From positions 1-39,682 of the forward strand of contig JAPJQL010000033.1 of the NCBI GenBank assembly GCA_030825115.1: 39,682 nucleotides of DNA, written 5' to 3'. The stretch comes from Lachnospiraceae bacterium. Lineage in GTDB: Bacteria; Bacillota; Clostridia; Lachnospirales; Lachnospiraceae. The notes below the pieces were generated by a model. The model was not told the DNA's origin. It did not search any database and saw nothing but the letters and a program-made list of their open reading frames with translations. The position numbers and the translations under genes were made by a program. Shown here piece after piece: positions 31,747 to 39,682 of the stretch (position 1 is the stretch's first letter; every line of letters starts with the position of its first letter).

Positions 31747-33339
31747 TTAAGACGGCGTTTGGAACCTGCCCGCGATCGCCTCCGCAACCTTGACCCCGTC
31801 CATCGCGGCCGACGTGATCCCGCCCGCATATCCGGCACCTTCCCCACATGGATACAGCCCCCGTACCGCGCTCTCCATATCCGCCTCACGCCAGATGCGG
31901 ACAGGGGACGAAGTCCGGCTCTCAATCCCGGCAAGCAGGGCGTCTGCCCGGTCAAAGCCCCGGATGATCTGTCCGAAGCTGTCTATCCCTTCCATCAGCG
32001 GCAGGGACAAGGACTCCGGCAGCACTTCTCGCAGGTTGGCAAAAGACCATGCGCCCCGCATCTGAGGTTCGATGTCCCCCAATGCGCTGCTGGCGCGTCC
32101 CTTCCTGAAATCCTCATAAAGCTGGACCGGAATCCTTCCGCCCGCGCTGACGTAAGCCAGCTGTTCCAGCTTTCTCTGATACTCCACGCCCCCTAAAGGC
32201 GTCTGGTCCGAAAAATCCTCCGGCGTTACAGTGACGATCAGCGCGCTGTTGGCATTGATCCCTGCGCGGGCATGGTAACTCATGCCGTTGACCGCCAGCC
32301 GTCCGGGCTCTGAAGACGCGTTTACCACGTATCCGCCGGGACACATGCAGAACGAGTAGACGCCGCGTCCGCTCTTCGTCTGCTTTGTCAGCTTGTAGCT
32401 GGCCGCTCCCAGCGCCCCTGCGTCCTCCCTCCCATACTGGGACAGATCGATCATCTTCTGGGGGTGCTGAATCCGCAGCCCTACCGCAAACGCCTTCTGT
32501 TCCATGGGAATGCCCCGTCTGTAAAGGGTTTCAAACGTATCCCTCGCGCTGTGGCCGATCGCCAGGACCACCGCCTGGGTTTCGATCGTCTCACCGGTTT
32601 CCGTCATTACACCCCTGAGTTTGCCGTCCTCGATCAAAAAGTCGGTTGCCTGGCATCCAAAACGGACCTCGCCGCCAAGGCGCAAAATCTCCTGGCGCAT
32701 ATTTTTTACAATCTCACTCAGCACATCTGTGCCAATATGAGGCTTATTCTGATAAAGGATTGCCGGGTCTGCGCCAAATTCGCAGAAAAGCTCCAGCACC
32801 AGCCTGCCCCGTCCCGACGGGTCTTTTACAAGGGTATTTAACTTGCCGTCCGAAAATGTTCCGGCGCCGCCCTCCCCAAACTGTACGTTGGAGCGGTCGT
32901 CCAGCCTGCCCGTAAGCCAGAACTCGTCTACTTTTTTCTTTCTCCGGTCTACATCTTCGCCCCGTTCCAGAAGAACAGGACGGTATCCGTGGCGCGCCAG
33001 CATCAGTCCGCAGAACAGTCCCGCAGGACCGGTCCCGATGATAAGCGGACGCTTTTTAAGTGTCTCAGCGCCACTTTGGGGAAATTGGTAGGCTTCCCTG
33101 CGTGCGATCGCAACATTCGGGCTTTTTGCCTTATGTACCACGGCAGGCTCCTTCTCCGTCTTCACCTCCACCGTATAGCTGTAGTAAAGCTCCGGCTTCT
33201 TTCTCGCGTCCAGGGACTGCTTGACGATCGTAAGCTCCCTGATCGCTTCCGGCGCGACCCGAAGGGTCTTTGCCGCCTTTTTTAACAATGCCTCCTGTGT
33301 ATGTTCCACGGGAAGCTTCAACTGACTGATCCGTATCAT
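31747..33339 (-). CDS. FAD-dependent dehydrogenase-like flavoprotein
   Basis: Flavoprotein of 530 residues in the family labelled NAD(FAD)-utilising dehydrogenase. An N-terminal region of about 95 residues with a ferredoxin-like feel precedes the dinucleotide-binding motif IGTGPAGLFCG (about 101-111) and the QFGEGGAGTFSDGKL block. Near the C terminus, YPCGEGAGYAGGITSAAMDG is the second FAD contact. The frame is open to 33411, overlapping the upstream flavoprotein gene, but GGAGG five bases before the ATG at 33339 fixes the start. The substrate is unknown. It is adjacent to a second flavoprotein gene and probably cotranscribed with it. Confidence 0.88.
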   Translation of the reverse strand: MIRISQLKLPVEHTQEALLKKAAKTLRVAPEAIRELTIVKQSLDARKKPELYYSYTVEVKTEKEPAVVHKAKSPNVAIARREAYQFPQSGAETLKKRPLIIGTGPAGLFCGLMLARHGYRPVLLERGEDVDRRKKKVDEFWLTGRLDDRSNVQFGEGGAGTFSDGKLNTLVKDPSGRGRLVLELFCEFGADPAILYQNKPHIGTDVLSEIVKNMRQEILRLGGEVRFGCQATDFLIEDGKLRGVMTETGETIETQAVVLAIGHSARDTFETLYRRGIPMEQKAFAVGLRIQHPQKMIDLSQYGREDAGALGAASYKLTKQTKSGRGVYSFCMCPGGYVVNASSEPGRLAVNGMSYHARAGINANSALIVTVTPEDFSDQTPLGGVEYQRKLEQLAYVSAGGRIPVQLYEDFRKGRASSALGDIEPQMRGAWSFANLREVLPESLSLPLMEGIDSFGQIIRGFDRADALLAGIESRTSSPVRIWREADMESAVRGLYPCGEGAGYAGGITSAAMDGVKVAEAIAGRFQTPS

Positions 33340-33359
33340 CCTGTCCTCCAAAGTAGTCT

Positions 33360-34595
33360 CTATGTCCTGCCCGCGCTTCTCCCGGCTATCATACCGGTCG
33401 ACCACGCCCACTGCAGGTTGTAACCGCCGCAGATCCCGTCCACGTCAAGCAGCTCTCCCGCCAGGTAAAGCCCCGGAACAAGACGGGATTCCATCGTATC
33501 CGGGCGTACGTCCCGGGTATCCACACCACCGCAGCAGACCTGCGCCTGCTCAAAAGAATTCGTTTTTATCACCTTCGCCTCATAACATTTGAGATTGGCC
33601 AGAAGTCTGTCCCACTGGGGCTGTTTCACATCTCCTGCAATCTCATCCTGGCGGATTCCCGATAGTTTTAAAAGCACCAGCGCCAGCTTTTTGTTGAGCA
33701 CTCCCGTCAGAAGGTCCCCGCAGGTGCGGTACTCCATCCTGGCCACTCTTTTTTTCAGAAAACGGCGGCTCTCATCCCTGCTCTGGGACGGAAGAAAATC
33801 GATCAGCACCGTCACCTGCCTTCCGTCATCCAGCGCCACGGAGGCAAAGCGGCTGATCTGGAACACAGGAATCCCCGAAATCCCATATTCCGTGAGCTGC
33901 AGCTCCCCCTCTTCTCCGGCGACCGCCTTTCCGTCCACCATCATCCGAAGGGAAGCCTCACACCGGATCCCGGCAAGCTGCTTATATTGTTTGCCCTCGC
34001 ACCGAAGCTGTACCAGAGCCGGGAGAGGTTTGATGATCTTATGCCCAAGCGCCCGGGCCAGCTCATATCCGCTTCCGTCGGAACCGGTGGCAGGAGCAGC
34101 TTTAGACCCGGCAGCCAGGATCAGTGCGCTGCCCGCAAATGTCCCCTGGTCTGTCTCGATCAAAAACTGTCTTCTGCCTTCTTTTTTTACCTGCTTCACA
34201 CTCCCCACATGACAGCCGCAGAGTATCTTGACTCCCTCATGCTCCGCCTCCAGCCGCAGGGTGTCAAGCACCGACGACGCCTGGTCAGAATTGGGATAGA
34301 TATATCCGTTCCGGTTCTTGGTCACGATCCCAAGCTCATCGAAAAAAGTCAGCGTATCCCAGACGGAAAACCGGTCCAGCACCTTCATCGGAAATTGCTT
34401 CTGGCTGCACCGGTAATGCTCTGCCCGCAGAGAAAGATTCGTCATATTGCATCTGCCGTTGCCCGTGGACAGGATCTTTTTTCCAACCCGGTCCATATGT
34501 TCTAAGATTGTCACGTCGGCGCCCTGTCTGGCTGCGGCGATCGCCGCCGTAAGCCCTGATGCGCCTCCCCCGATAATCATCACTTTTTTTGTCAC
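33360..34595 (-). CDS. HI0933/YhiN-family flavoprotein
   Basis: NAD(P)/FAD-dependent oxidoreductase-like protein of 411 residues. The GGGASGLTAA Rossmann motif (about 9-18), VGKKILSTGNGRCNMTN and the C-terminal GLYLAGELLDVDGICGGYNLQWAWSTG block are hallmarks of the family. The physiological reaction is unknown. The start is GTG at 34595 with GGAGG six bases upstream. The downstream flavoprotein gene follows after 20 bp. Confidence 0.9.
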   Translation of the reverse strand: MTKKVMIIGGGASGLTAAIAAARQGADVTILEHMDRVGKKILSTGNGRCNMTNLSLRAEHYRCSQKQFPMKVLDRFSVWDTLTFFDELGIVTKNRNGYIYPNSDQASSVLDTLRLEAEHEGVKILCGCHVGSVKQVKKEGRRQFLIETDQGTFAGSALILAAGSKAAPATGSDGSGYELARALGHKIIKPLPALVQLRCEGKQYKQLAGIRCEASLRMMVDGKAVAGEEGELQLTEYGISGIPVFQISRFASVALDDGRQVTVLIDFLPSQSRDESRRFLKKRVARMEYRTCGDLLTGVLNKKLALVLLKLSGIRQDEIAGDVKQPQWDRLLANLKCYEAKVIKTNSFEQAQVCCGGVDTRDVRPDTMESRLVPGLYLAGELLDVDGICGGYNLQWAWSTGMIAGRSAGRT

Positions 34596-34629
34596 CGTAT
34601 ACCTCCGCGTTTGTCTTTTGTTCTTCCCT

Positions 34630-34658
34630 ATTGTAACGATTTTCGTTCTGTTTTACAA
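34630..34658 (-). promoter_or_regulatory. Predicted promoter of the two flavoprotein genes
   Basis: On the minus strand TTGTAA (34653-34658) and TACAAT (34630-34635) are 17 bp apart, about 35 bp before the GTG start. Confidence 0.65.
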
Positions 34659-34671
34659 GAAAAATCTGTCC

Positions 34672-35061
34672 TCAGCTGGTGTAGGACTCCAGATAGTTGA
34701 ATACTTCCATCATCGAACTGAACCAGATTCCGCTCATGAGCCGCGCCCTCTCCTTCTCCGGGAAATCCGTGATCGGGATATGAGTGTACAGATAGATGGT
34801 CTTTTTGTCCTTTAAAAACACCAGCAAAAAACCATCCTCCGCCACAAGATAATATTCCTCCGCCACGGTAACCGTCTCGTGAAGCACCTGTTCCTGGTTG
34901 GCGGCGATCCGGTCCTCCACGACGGTCTCAGACTGCAGCTCCGTCGCCGGAACGCCTTTTGCCTCCTCCCGTCCATGATTTCTGGTGATCATATATCCGG
35001 CGGTCAGGCAGGCCGCGCTGACTGCGACAAACAATAATAAGCAGATCATATACTTTTTCAT
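34672..35061 (-). CDS. BofC-like membrane-anchored protein
   Basis: Protein of 129 residues with one N-terminal membrane or signal segment (about 3-21) and an extracytoplasmic part. The C-terminal 60 residues (EYYLVAEDGFLLVFLKDKKTIYLY onward, ending in EVFNYLESY) resemble the C-terminal domain of BofC, the forespore protein that restrains SpoIVB signalling in Bacillus. The N-terminal BofC domain is not apparent. The frame begins at 35076, but GGAGG lies eight bases before the ATG at 35061. The family call is from remembered pattern only and is moderate. Confidence 0.55.
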   Translation of the reverse strand: MKKYMICLLLFVAVSAACLTAGYMITRNHGREEAKGVPATELQSETVVEDRIAANQEQVLHETVTVAEEYYLVAEDGFLLVFLKDKKTIYLYTHIPITDFPEKERARLMSGIWFSSMMEVFNYLESYTS

Positions 35062-35111
35062 AGAAAATACCTCCATGCGTATAGTATCTGCTTATTTTTA
35101 ATGTTTTATCC

Positions 35112-35141
35112 AACAGTTCAGACAGACCGCCCTGAACTGTT
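35112..35141 (-). terminator. Hairpin at the end of the DUF3048 gene
   Basis: AACAGTTCAG (35112-35121) and CTGAACTGTT (35132-35141) form a perfect 10-bp stem that includes the first bases of the stop codon. No U-tract follows on either strand, so termination is uncertain; it could instead protect the mRNA end. Confidence 0.4.
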
Positions 35142-36321
35142 ACGAAAACTCTGCCTTCCCCATATCCTGACCGGTCATGATACAGATCCAGGTCTTTCCC
35201 TGGTTCAGCACGATCTCCTGACCGGATGCGTCATAATAATGGGTCACGCCGAATTCCCCATCCTTTTTCCAGCTCACTTCCACGGCTTTCCCGTTGGTGA
35301 TATAATACCCCCAGGCACCGTCATGGACATTGATATTGCGGTATGCGGTCGAAGCGTAATATCCGGCGGCACAGTACTGGATCAGAATATTTTTGACGGC
35401 AATCTGCCCTTCACTGCCTTTGTGGGCCGCGCCATACTGGTACCGATAGTATAAGCCATCATCTTCGTTATATTCAAACCAGGGCTTATTGTAGGAATAT
35501 CCCGGCGTCACCTTACAGGCGTCGATCACTCCGTCCCCGGACAGTTCCACCGAACTCCCCGTCCTGGCAAACAAAAAATGTCCCTGATAAGAAGGCGCAT
35601 ATTCCTGGGAATACCCCAGCTTTTCAATCGCCCGCTGGATGCCTGCATAACTGGCGTAAGCATTGTGGGGTCGTTTTTTATCCTTCGAACGGTAAAAGGC
35701 CGCGTCTCCAATCCCCTCGATCCCGTTGATATTGTCCACATTTTTCAGGTAGGGCTTTGCAAAGGTGCTCTGCCCGAAATGTGCATAGATCGCGTCAAAT
35801 TCCCGGGCAAAATATGTATAATAGGTCCGGCAGCTCCGCACCGAACCAATGCGGTCCAGATCGTCATAATCTTCGATCACCGCCATATAGCGGTTCATAT
35901 CCCCCTCTACGGGCGCTTCGTATACAACGCCGGCCCGGTTGATCCCGTACTGCGGAAGAGATTCTTTGTCATTGCTCATCATGATGGCGAGCGGTCTTCT
36001 GTTCGCCTTTGCCACATCCGTCATCTCCCCGGTCAGATAGCTGCGTATCTTTCCGTCCACCTCGATCCGCTCCTCGGGTTCGTTCGGAATCGTCTCCTCC
36101 TCCGTCTCCGGTTCCAGGATCACCGTCTCTGTCTCCGGCACGATCGTGATATCGGCTGATTCCGTCGTCTCTTCAACAGGTGCAGGCGTATATGCCGTCT
36201 TACTGCAGCCCGCCGATACCGCCGACAAAGCCAGACAGAGTACGGCTGCAAGCGCAGCCCGTCTTCCTTTTGGGGTTCTCAAAAGTACAGCTGTCCGCCC
36301 CGTTTCCCCCCGCGCCTTCAT
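35140..36321 (-). CDS. DUF3048 (YerB-like) lipoprotein
   Basis: Predicted lipoprotein of 393 residues: a basic N terminus, hydrophobic segment and lipobox SAGC with Cys39, an acidic Thr/Glu-rich spacer (about 45-90), and a DUF3048 domain with the blocks RPLAIMMSND, NRAGVVYEAPVEG, RIGSVRSCRTYY and the C-terminal LNQGKTWICI. The homologue in Bacillus is YerB; the biochemical role is unknown. The ATG overlaps the ybeY stop as ATGA. Maturation would depend on LspA, encoded in this window. Confidence 0.88.
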   Translation of the reverse strand: MKARGETGRTAVLLRTPKGRRAALAAVLCLALSAVSAGCSKTAYTPAPVEETTESADITIVPETETVILEPETEEETIPNEPEERIEVDGKIRSYLTGEMTDVAKANRRPLAIMMSNDKESLPQYGINRAGVVYEAPVEGDMNRYMAVIEDYDDLDRIGSVRSCRTYYTYFAREFDAIYAHFGQSTFAKPYLKNVDNINGIEGIGDAAFYRSKDKKRPHNAYASYAGIQRAIEKLGYSQEYAPSYQGHFLFARTGSSVELSGDGVIDACKVTPGYSYNKPWFEYNEDDGLYYRYQYGAAHKGSEGQIAVKNILIQYCAAGYYASTAYRNINVHDGAWGYYITNGKAVEVSWKKDGEFGVTHYYDASGQEIVLNQGKTWICIMTGQDMGKAEFS

Positions 36322-36815
36322 CGCTCATATCCTCTGCCGGACAGGATTTCCCTCTGCCTCTCTTCCATCCTGACCCGCTCCTCGTCTTCCATATGGTCAT
36401 AACCGCAAAGATGGAGCATACTATGCGCCACCAGAAAAGCCAGTTCCCGCTTTTCGGAATGGCCATACTTGTCCGCCTGCTCCTCCACCTTGTCCACGGA
36501 GATGATGATGTCCCCCAGCATCAGTTCGCCCGTCTCGGGGTTGAAATAATCCTCCACGGCGTCCTCGACATGGTCAAAATCTGATTCCGTCTCATAGTCC
36601 ACCATCGGAAACGACAGCACATCCGTAGGCGCGTCAATCTGCCTGTAATCCCGGTTGATCTCCTGAATGCCCGGATTGTCCGTCAGCACCACATTGACCT
36701 CTGCTTCGTAAGGGCATTTCTCATGATCCAGGGACGCCTCCACAATATCCCGGATGATCTCTTCATAGGGAAGTTCCAGTTTTTTCTCTGCTTCGTATTC
36801 AATATTGATCGTCAT
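36318..36815 (-). CDS. ybeY: Endoribonuclease YbeY
   Basis: Metal-dependent rRNA maturation and quality-control endoribonuclease of 165 residues. The zinc-binding H-x3-H-x5-H motif is H131, H135 and H141 in HSMLHLCGYDH. The central SFPM and GDIIIS blocks are present. It lies downstream of phoH, the conserved order in Firmicutes, here without the yqfF and dgkA genes found in Bacillus. Confidence 0.95.
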   Translation of the reverse strand: MTINIEYEAEKKLELPYEEIIRDIVEASLDHEKCPYEAEVNVVLTDNPGIQEINRDYRQIDAPTDVLSFPMVDYETESDFDHVEDAVEDYFNPETGELMLGDIIISVDKVEEQADKYGHSEKRELAFLVAHSMLHLCGYDHMEDEERVRMEERQREILSGRGYER

Positions 36816-36827
36816 CTGTCCTGCTTT

Positions 36828-37874
36828 CTACCGCTCCCGGTTCCTGTCACGCTCTCTGCCCGGTTCTCTGTCTCCCCGGAATTTTCGCTGCCGGTCTGCA
36901 GTCTTTGTTTTTCGTTCTTCTTTATTCTCATAGTCGTCATAGGCCTGTACAATCTTCTGCACCAGCGGATGGCGCACCACATCGCTGTTGGTCAGGGTGC
37001 AAAAGCCGATATCGTCAATCTTGTGGAGGATCTTCATCGCCATGTCAAGCCCCGATACTGCTCCCGACGGCAGATCCTTCTGTGTCTTATCGCCCGTGAC
37101 GATCACCTTGGAGCCAAAACCGATACGGGTCAGAAACATCTTCATCTGAGCCGGTGTCGTATTCTGCGCCTCATCCAGGATGATATAGGCATTGTCCAGG
37201 GTCCGCCCTCTCATATACGCCAGCGGCGCTACCTCGATCAGCCCCTTCTCCGAATTGTGGAGGAAGCTCTCCGCGCCCATGATCTGATACAGCGCGTCAT
37301 AGAGCGGCCGCAGGTAGGGATCGATCTTGCTCTGCAGATCTCCCGGAAGAAATCCAAGCTTTTCCCCCGCCTCGATCGCCGGGCGGGTCAGGATGATCCG
37401 GTTCACCTCGCCGTTTTTGAATGCCTGGATCGCCATCGCCATCGCCAGATAGGTCTTTCCCGTACCGGCCGGTCCGATGCCGAAGACGATCATCTTTTTC
37501 CTTATGGTGTCCACATAGGTTTTCTGCCCAACCGTCTTTGGCTTCACAGGCTTTCCGTTCACGGTCCGGCAGATGATATCCTTGTCGATCTCCAGGATCT
37601 GATGGTCCGACTCGGTAAACGATAAAGACAGGGCATAATCCACGTTCTGCTCCGTGATGGTGTTGCCGCGCTTCGACAGCTCCACCAGGTTATTGAATAC
37701 GCTCCTCGCCTTCTGTATCATCTGCTCCGGCCCGATCAGCTTGATCGCGCCGTCCCGCGCCACGATCGTCACGTGGAGCGTCCGCTCTATCTTTTTTAAG
37801 TAGCTGTCAAACTGACCGCATACATTCCTCTCGTGTTCCATTGGGATATCAATTATCGTCTCTATTACGCTCAT
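36828..37874 (-). CDS. phoH: PhoH-family ATPase
   Basis: Cytosolic P-loop ATPase of 348 residues (PhoL/YbeZ type), often linked to YbeY and RNA metabolism. An N-terminal KH-like part (about 20-85) is followed by Walker A GPAGTGKT at 134-141 and Walker B IILDEAQ at 231-237. The last 30 residues are very basic and Arg/Asp/Glu-rich, suggesting RNA contact. It overlaps the yqfD stop by 26 bp. The ATG at 37874 is kept because the only later ATG lacks a ribosome site. Confidence 0.94.
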   Translation of the reverse strand: MSVIETIIDIPMEHERNVCGQFDSYLKKIERTLHVTIVARDGAIKLIGPEQMIQKARSVFNNLVELSKRGNTITEQNVDYALSLSFTESDHQILEIDKDIICRTVNGKPVKPKTVGQKTYVDTIRKKMIVFGIGPAGTGKTYLAMAMAIQAFKNGEVNRIILTRPAIEAGEKLGFLPGDLQSKIDPYLRPLYDALYQIMGAESFLHNSEKGLIEVAPLAYMRGRTLDNAYIILDEAQNTTPAQMKMFLTRIGFGSKVIVTGDKTQKDLPSGAVSGLDMAMKILHKIDDIGFCTLTNSDVVRHPLVQKIVQAYDDYENKEERKTKTADRQRKFRGDREPGRERDRNRER

Positions 37875-39099
37875 CCGGCTGGTCTGTCTCCTCTGTCTTT
37901 ATAATATTCTGTCCGGTGCCGATGGAATCTTCCACCAGAAAATCTCCCTGGATGACCCAGGCAGAACTCTTATCTAATATTTTAACATTATTTTCGATTA
38001 TTTGTACCCCCTTTTCCTCTAAATTTTGAATTTTTGCATCATTTATCTCGTTTTTTATGGTCTCGAGCTCCCCATTCGTCAAAAAACGCTCGTATAATCC
38101 GTATTCCTTCCCCACAATATGGTCGATCCACAACGGCAGGAAAAAGTCTCCCATCACCGCCGCCTGACGGCTTTCCCGGACAAATTCCCAGGGCAGCTCC
38201 CCCTTTGCAGGCAGCAGAAAGGTCAGGGAATAAGAGAAGAGCCTGAGCTGGATTCCATGCCGCTTCCGTCCCGTATCCACCCGCTCCGTGGTCAGGTGCG
38301 GAATCTGTTCGCTGTATGAAATCTCCGTCTGCGCCCGGATATCGGCATCCGCCCGGACATACTGGCAGTTCACCAGCTCCCCGGCGTCATTGTATATGGG
38401 AATCGTGCCGCTGACCAGGACCTGTCCTTTCTCCACCTGGTCCCCCACGGCCACCTGTGCCTTGCCCTTTCGGACGATCATGCCGGTAATGATACCGTCC
38501 TGGTCTGCAACCAGATCCCTGGGCGCCTCATCTTTCACAGGAATCGCCGCCATGACCTCATTTTCCTTCACTTTGATCATCAGACGGGTTCCCGACACCC
38601 GCGCCGACACCCAGATGATCTCCGGATACCGGCTGCGGATGGACTCCTCAAGGATATCGCAGTCAACCTTTGATTTTAAGATGCCATAGCGGATATCCTG
38701 GCTGTTTAAATAATGCAGCAGCGTGTCGTCCGTGAACCGGTAATTCCCCTCCAGCGTGATATTCCATATGAACTGCGACATCACAATGAGAATCATAAAA
38801 AAAGCGGCAACCCCCGCCCCATAAAACTTCCGCTTTCTGTTCCGGTATAAAAAAAAGGGAAGTCCATACCTCCCAAGAATTTTAAGCCGCACATGGGCCT
38901 TCCTCACCAGGGGACGGACCTTCCGGTATCCGTCCAGCGTCATAAAAAACTGATAAAACCCTTCGATATTCCGAAGCTCCCACACTTCAATCTGGTTTGC
39001 CATGCAAAGATTCAAAAAACGCTCCGGCGAAAATCCCTGCAGCCGCACGAGCAGATATCCGTTCCGATAATGCTTAAAGGTCTGCTTCACCCCATCCAC
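37849..39099 (-). CDS. yqfD: Sporulation protein YqfD
   Basis: Stage-IV-type sporulation membrane protein of 416 residues. A cytoplasmic N-terminal domain (about 1-88) precedes one membrane segment (about 93-114) and a large extracytoplasmic part with FtsQ/POTRA-like and barrel-sandwich-like stretches (SARVSGTRLMIKVKENE, DQDGIITGMIVRKGKAQVAVGD). The start used is GTG at 39099; a GTG nine bases later is also possible. It follows yqfC by 12 bp, the universal order in spore-formers. Confidence 0.9.
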   Translation of the reverse strand: MDGVKQTFKHYRNGYLLVRLQGFSPERFLNLCMANQIEVWELRNIEGFYQFFMTLDGYRKVRPLVRKAHVRLKILGRYGLPFFLYRNRKRKFYGAGVAAFFMILIVMSQFIWNITLEGNYRFTDDTLLHYLNSQDIRYGILKSKVDCDILEESIRSRYPEIIWVSARVSGTRLMIKVKENEVMAAIPVKDEAPRDLVADQDGIITGMIVRKGKAQVAVGDQVEKGQVLVSGTIPIYNDAGELVNCQYVRADADIRAQTEISYSEQIPHLTTERVDTGRKRHGIQLRLFSYSLTFLLPAKGELPWEFVRESRQAAVMGDFFLPLWIDHIVGKEYGLYERFLTNGELETIKNEINDAKIQNLEEKGVQIIENNVKILDKSSAWVIQGDFLVEDSIGTGQNIIKTEETDQPDERNRDDN

Positions 39100-39111
39100 T
39101 CCCGTCCATCC

Positions 39112-39381
39112 TTAATCTCCAAATTCCATCGACTGTATCTGTCCGGTGATCTTCATCTCATCGTGGTTATAATATTCGATATGAAGCCGCTTTCCGTTGA
39201 TCTGCAGCTTGCAGTGCTTCGCCTGCAGCTTCACGGTCTTATCATCGTAGATCAGGATTCCCCTGTAATTCTCTATCGTCACGCTGTATCGTCCTATAAA
39301 GGACACCAGCACCTCGCCCAGCACTACATCTTTTGGCAGCTTTAAGTTCTCCGCCGCCGACATCTTGATCTGCTCAAACAA
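39112..39381 (-). CDS. yqfC: Sporulation protein YqfC
   Basis: Small protein of 89 residues in the YqfC/YabP family, with the blocks LPKDVVLGEVLVSFIGRYSVTIENYRGILIYDD and the later ITGQIQSMEFGD. In Bacillus the gene belongs to the mother-cell sigma-E regulon. The start is TTG at 39381 with a weak GGGATG site; an internal ATG at residue 7 has none. It lies 78 bp after rpsU, behind that gene's terminator. No clear promoter could be assigned. Confidence 0.88.
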   Translation of the reverse strand: MFEQIKMSAAENLKLPKDVVLGEVLVSFIGRYSVTIENYRGILIYDDKTVKLQAKHCKLQINGKRLHIEYYNHDEMKITGQIQSMEFGD

Positions 39382-39420
39382 TGGCTTTCATCCCATACTG
39401 GTAATTACTATTATCATACG

Positions 39421-39450
39421 AAAAAATCCCCAGCCTTATGACTGGGGATT
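39421..39450 (-). terminator. Intrinsic terminator of rpsU
   Basis: On the minus strand AATCCCCAG and CTGGGGATT (39442-39450 and 39425-39433 in plus coordinates) form a perfect 9-bp stem with an 8-nt loop and run into six Ts. It begins nine bases after the rpsU stop. Confidence 0.92.
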
Positions 39451-39458
39451 CATAGCAT

Positions 39459-39635
39459 TTAGTTAAATTTGCGTTTTCTTGCCGCTTCAGACTTTTTCTT
39501 GCGTCTTACGCTTGGCTTTTCGTAATGCTCTCTTTTACGAATTTCCTGCTGAATACCAGCCTTCGCGCAGTTTCTTTTGAATCTGCGTAACGCGCTGTCC
39601 AGAGTCTCGTTTTCTTTAACGATAACGTTTGACAT
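39459..39635 (-). CDS. rpsU: 30S ribosomal protein S21
   Basis: Ribosomal protein of the small subunit, 58 residues, beginning MSNVIVKENETLDSALRRFK and ending in a lysine/arginine-rich tail (RRKKKSEAARKRKFN). S21 helps base-pairing between mRNA and the 16S 3' end. The sequence is full length and typical of Firmicutes. A GGAGG lies upstream at an unusually long spacing, with AGGTG closer to the ATG. It is followed by its own strong terminator. Confidence 0.97.
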   Translation of the reverse strand: MSNVIVKENETLDSALRRFKRNCAKAGIQQEIRKREHYEKPSVRRKKKSEAARKRKFN

Positions 39636-39682
39636 AGCTCACACCTAACCTCCCTCCAGTTGTGTACTTGTGCATAATACAA

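Overview
The window looks like the chromosomal backbone of an anaerobic, endospore-forming Firmicute, most likely a Clostridia member of the Lachnospiraceae type. The evidence is the gene order (lexA/yneA, mutS-mutL-miaA, radC-mreC-mreD-PBP2-minCDE-rodA-mgsA, yqfC-yqfD-phoH-ybeY), strong GGAGG ribosome sites, frequent TTG/GTG starts, a Min system with MinE, and sporulation-type proteins (YqfC, YqfD, a BofC-like protein). I see no rRNA, tRNA, CRISPR array, insertion sequence, prophage or integrated element. No stretch over 300 bases lacks a gene.

Layout. Bases 1-3149 carry plus-strand genes (a TtcA-like tRNA thiolase, a tyrosine recombinase, LexA) and a divergent YneA-like LysM protein, with four LexA-type operators in the lexA/yneA intergenic region. 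Everything from 3261 to the end is on the minus strand. Read in transcription order (high to low coordinates) the main units are: rpsU with its own terminator; yqfC-yqfD-phoH-ybeY-DUF3048 lipoprotein; a BofC-like gene; two flavoproteins from their own promoter; proB-DUF896-proA; miaB-L,D-transpeptidase-mutS-mutL-miaA-PLP lyase; radC-mreC-mreD-PBP2-minC-minD-minE-rodA-mgsA-D,D-carboxypeptidase; a lone P-loop gene with its own promoter and terminator; HlyD-like-yggS-sepF-aroB-lspA-rluD; and a cytidylate-kinase-like gene.

How the genes work together. The centre is a cell-envelope and division block: lateral-wall synthesis (MreC, MreD, PBP2, RodA), division-site selection (MinCDE), Z-ring anchoring (SepF), cell-wall trimming or crosslinking (D,D-carboxypeptidase, L,D-transpeptidase) and lipoprotein maturation (LspA). 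The second theme is genome maintenance: LexA with the division inhibitor YneA, MutS and MutL. The third is tRNA/rRNA maturation (TtcA-like, MiaA, MiaB, RluD-like, YbeY). Proline and shikimate genes are interspersed.

No convincing new multi-gene defence or mobile system is present. The best leads are departures from expectation inside familiar genes: an MgsA homologue whose catalytic aspartate position is glutamine with neighbouring active-site changes; absence of mreB from its usual place; a roughly 245-residue insertion in PBP2; a small orphan P-loop protein with private transcription signals; and a perfect 15-bp inverted repeat inside rodA. Gene starts were revised from ribosome-binding sites in about ten cases; each is stated in the entry.
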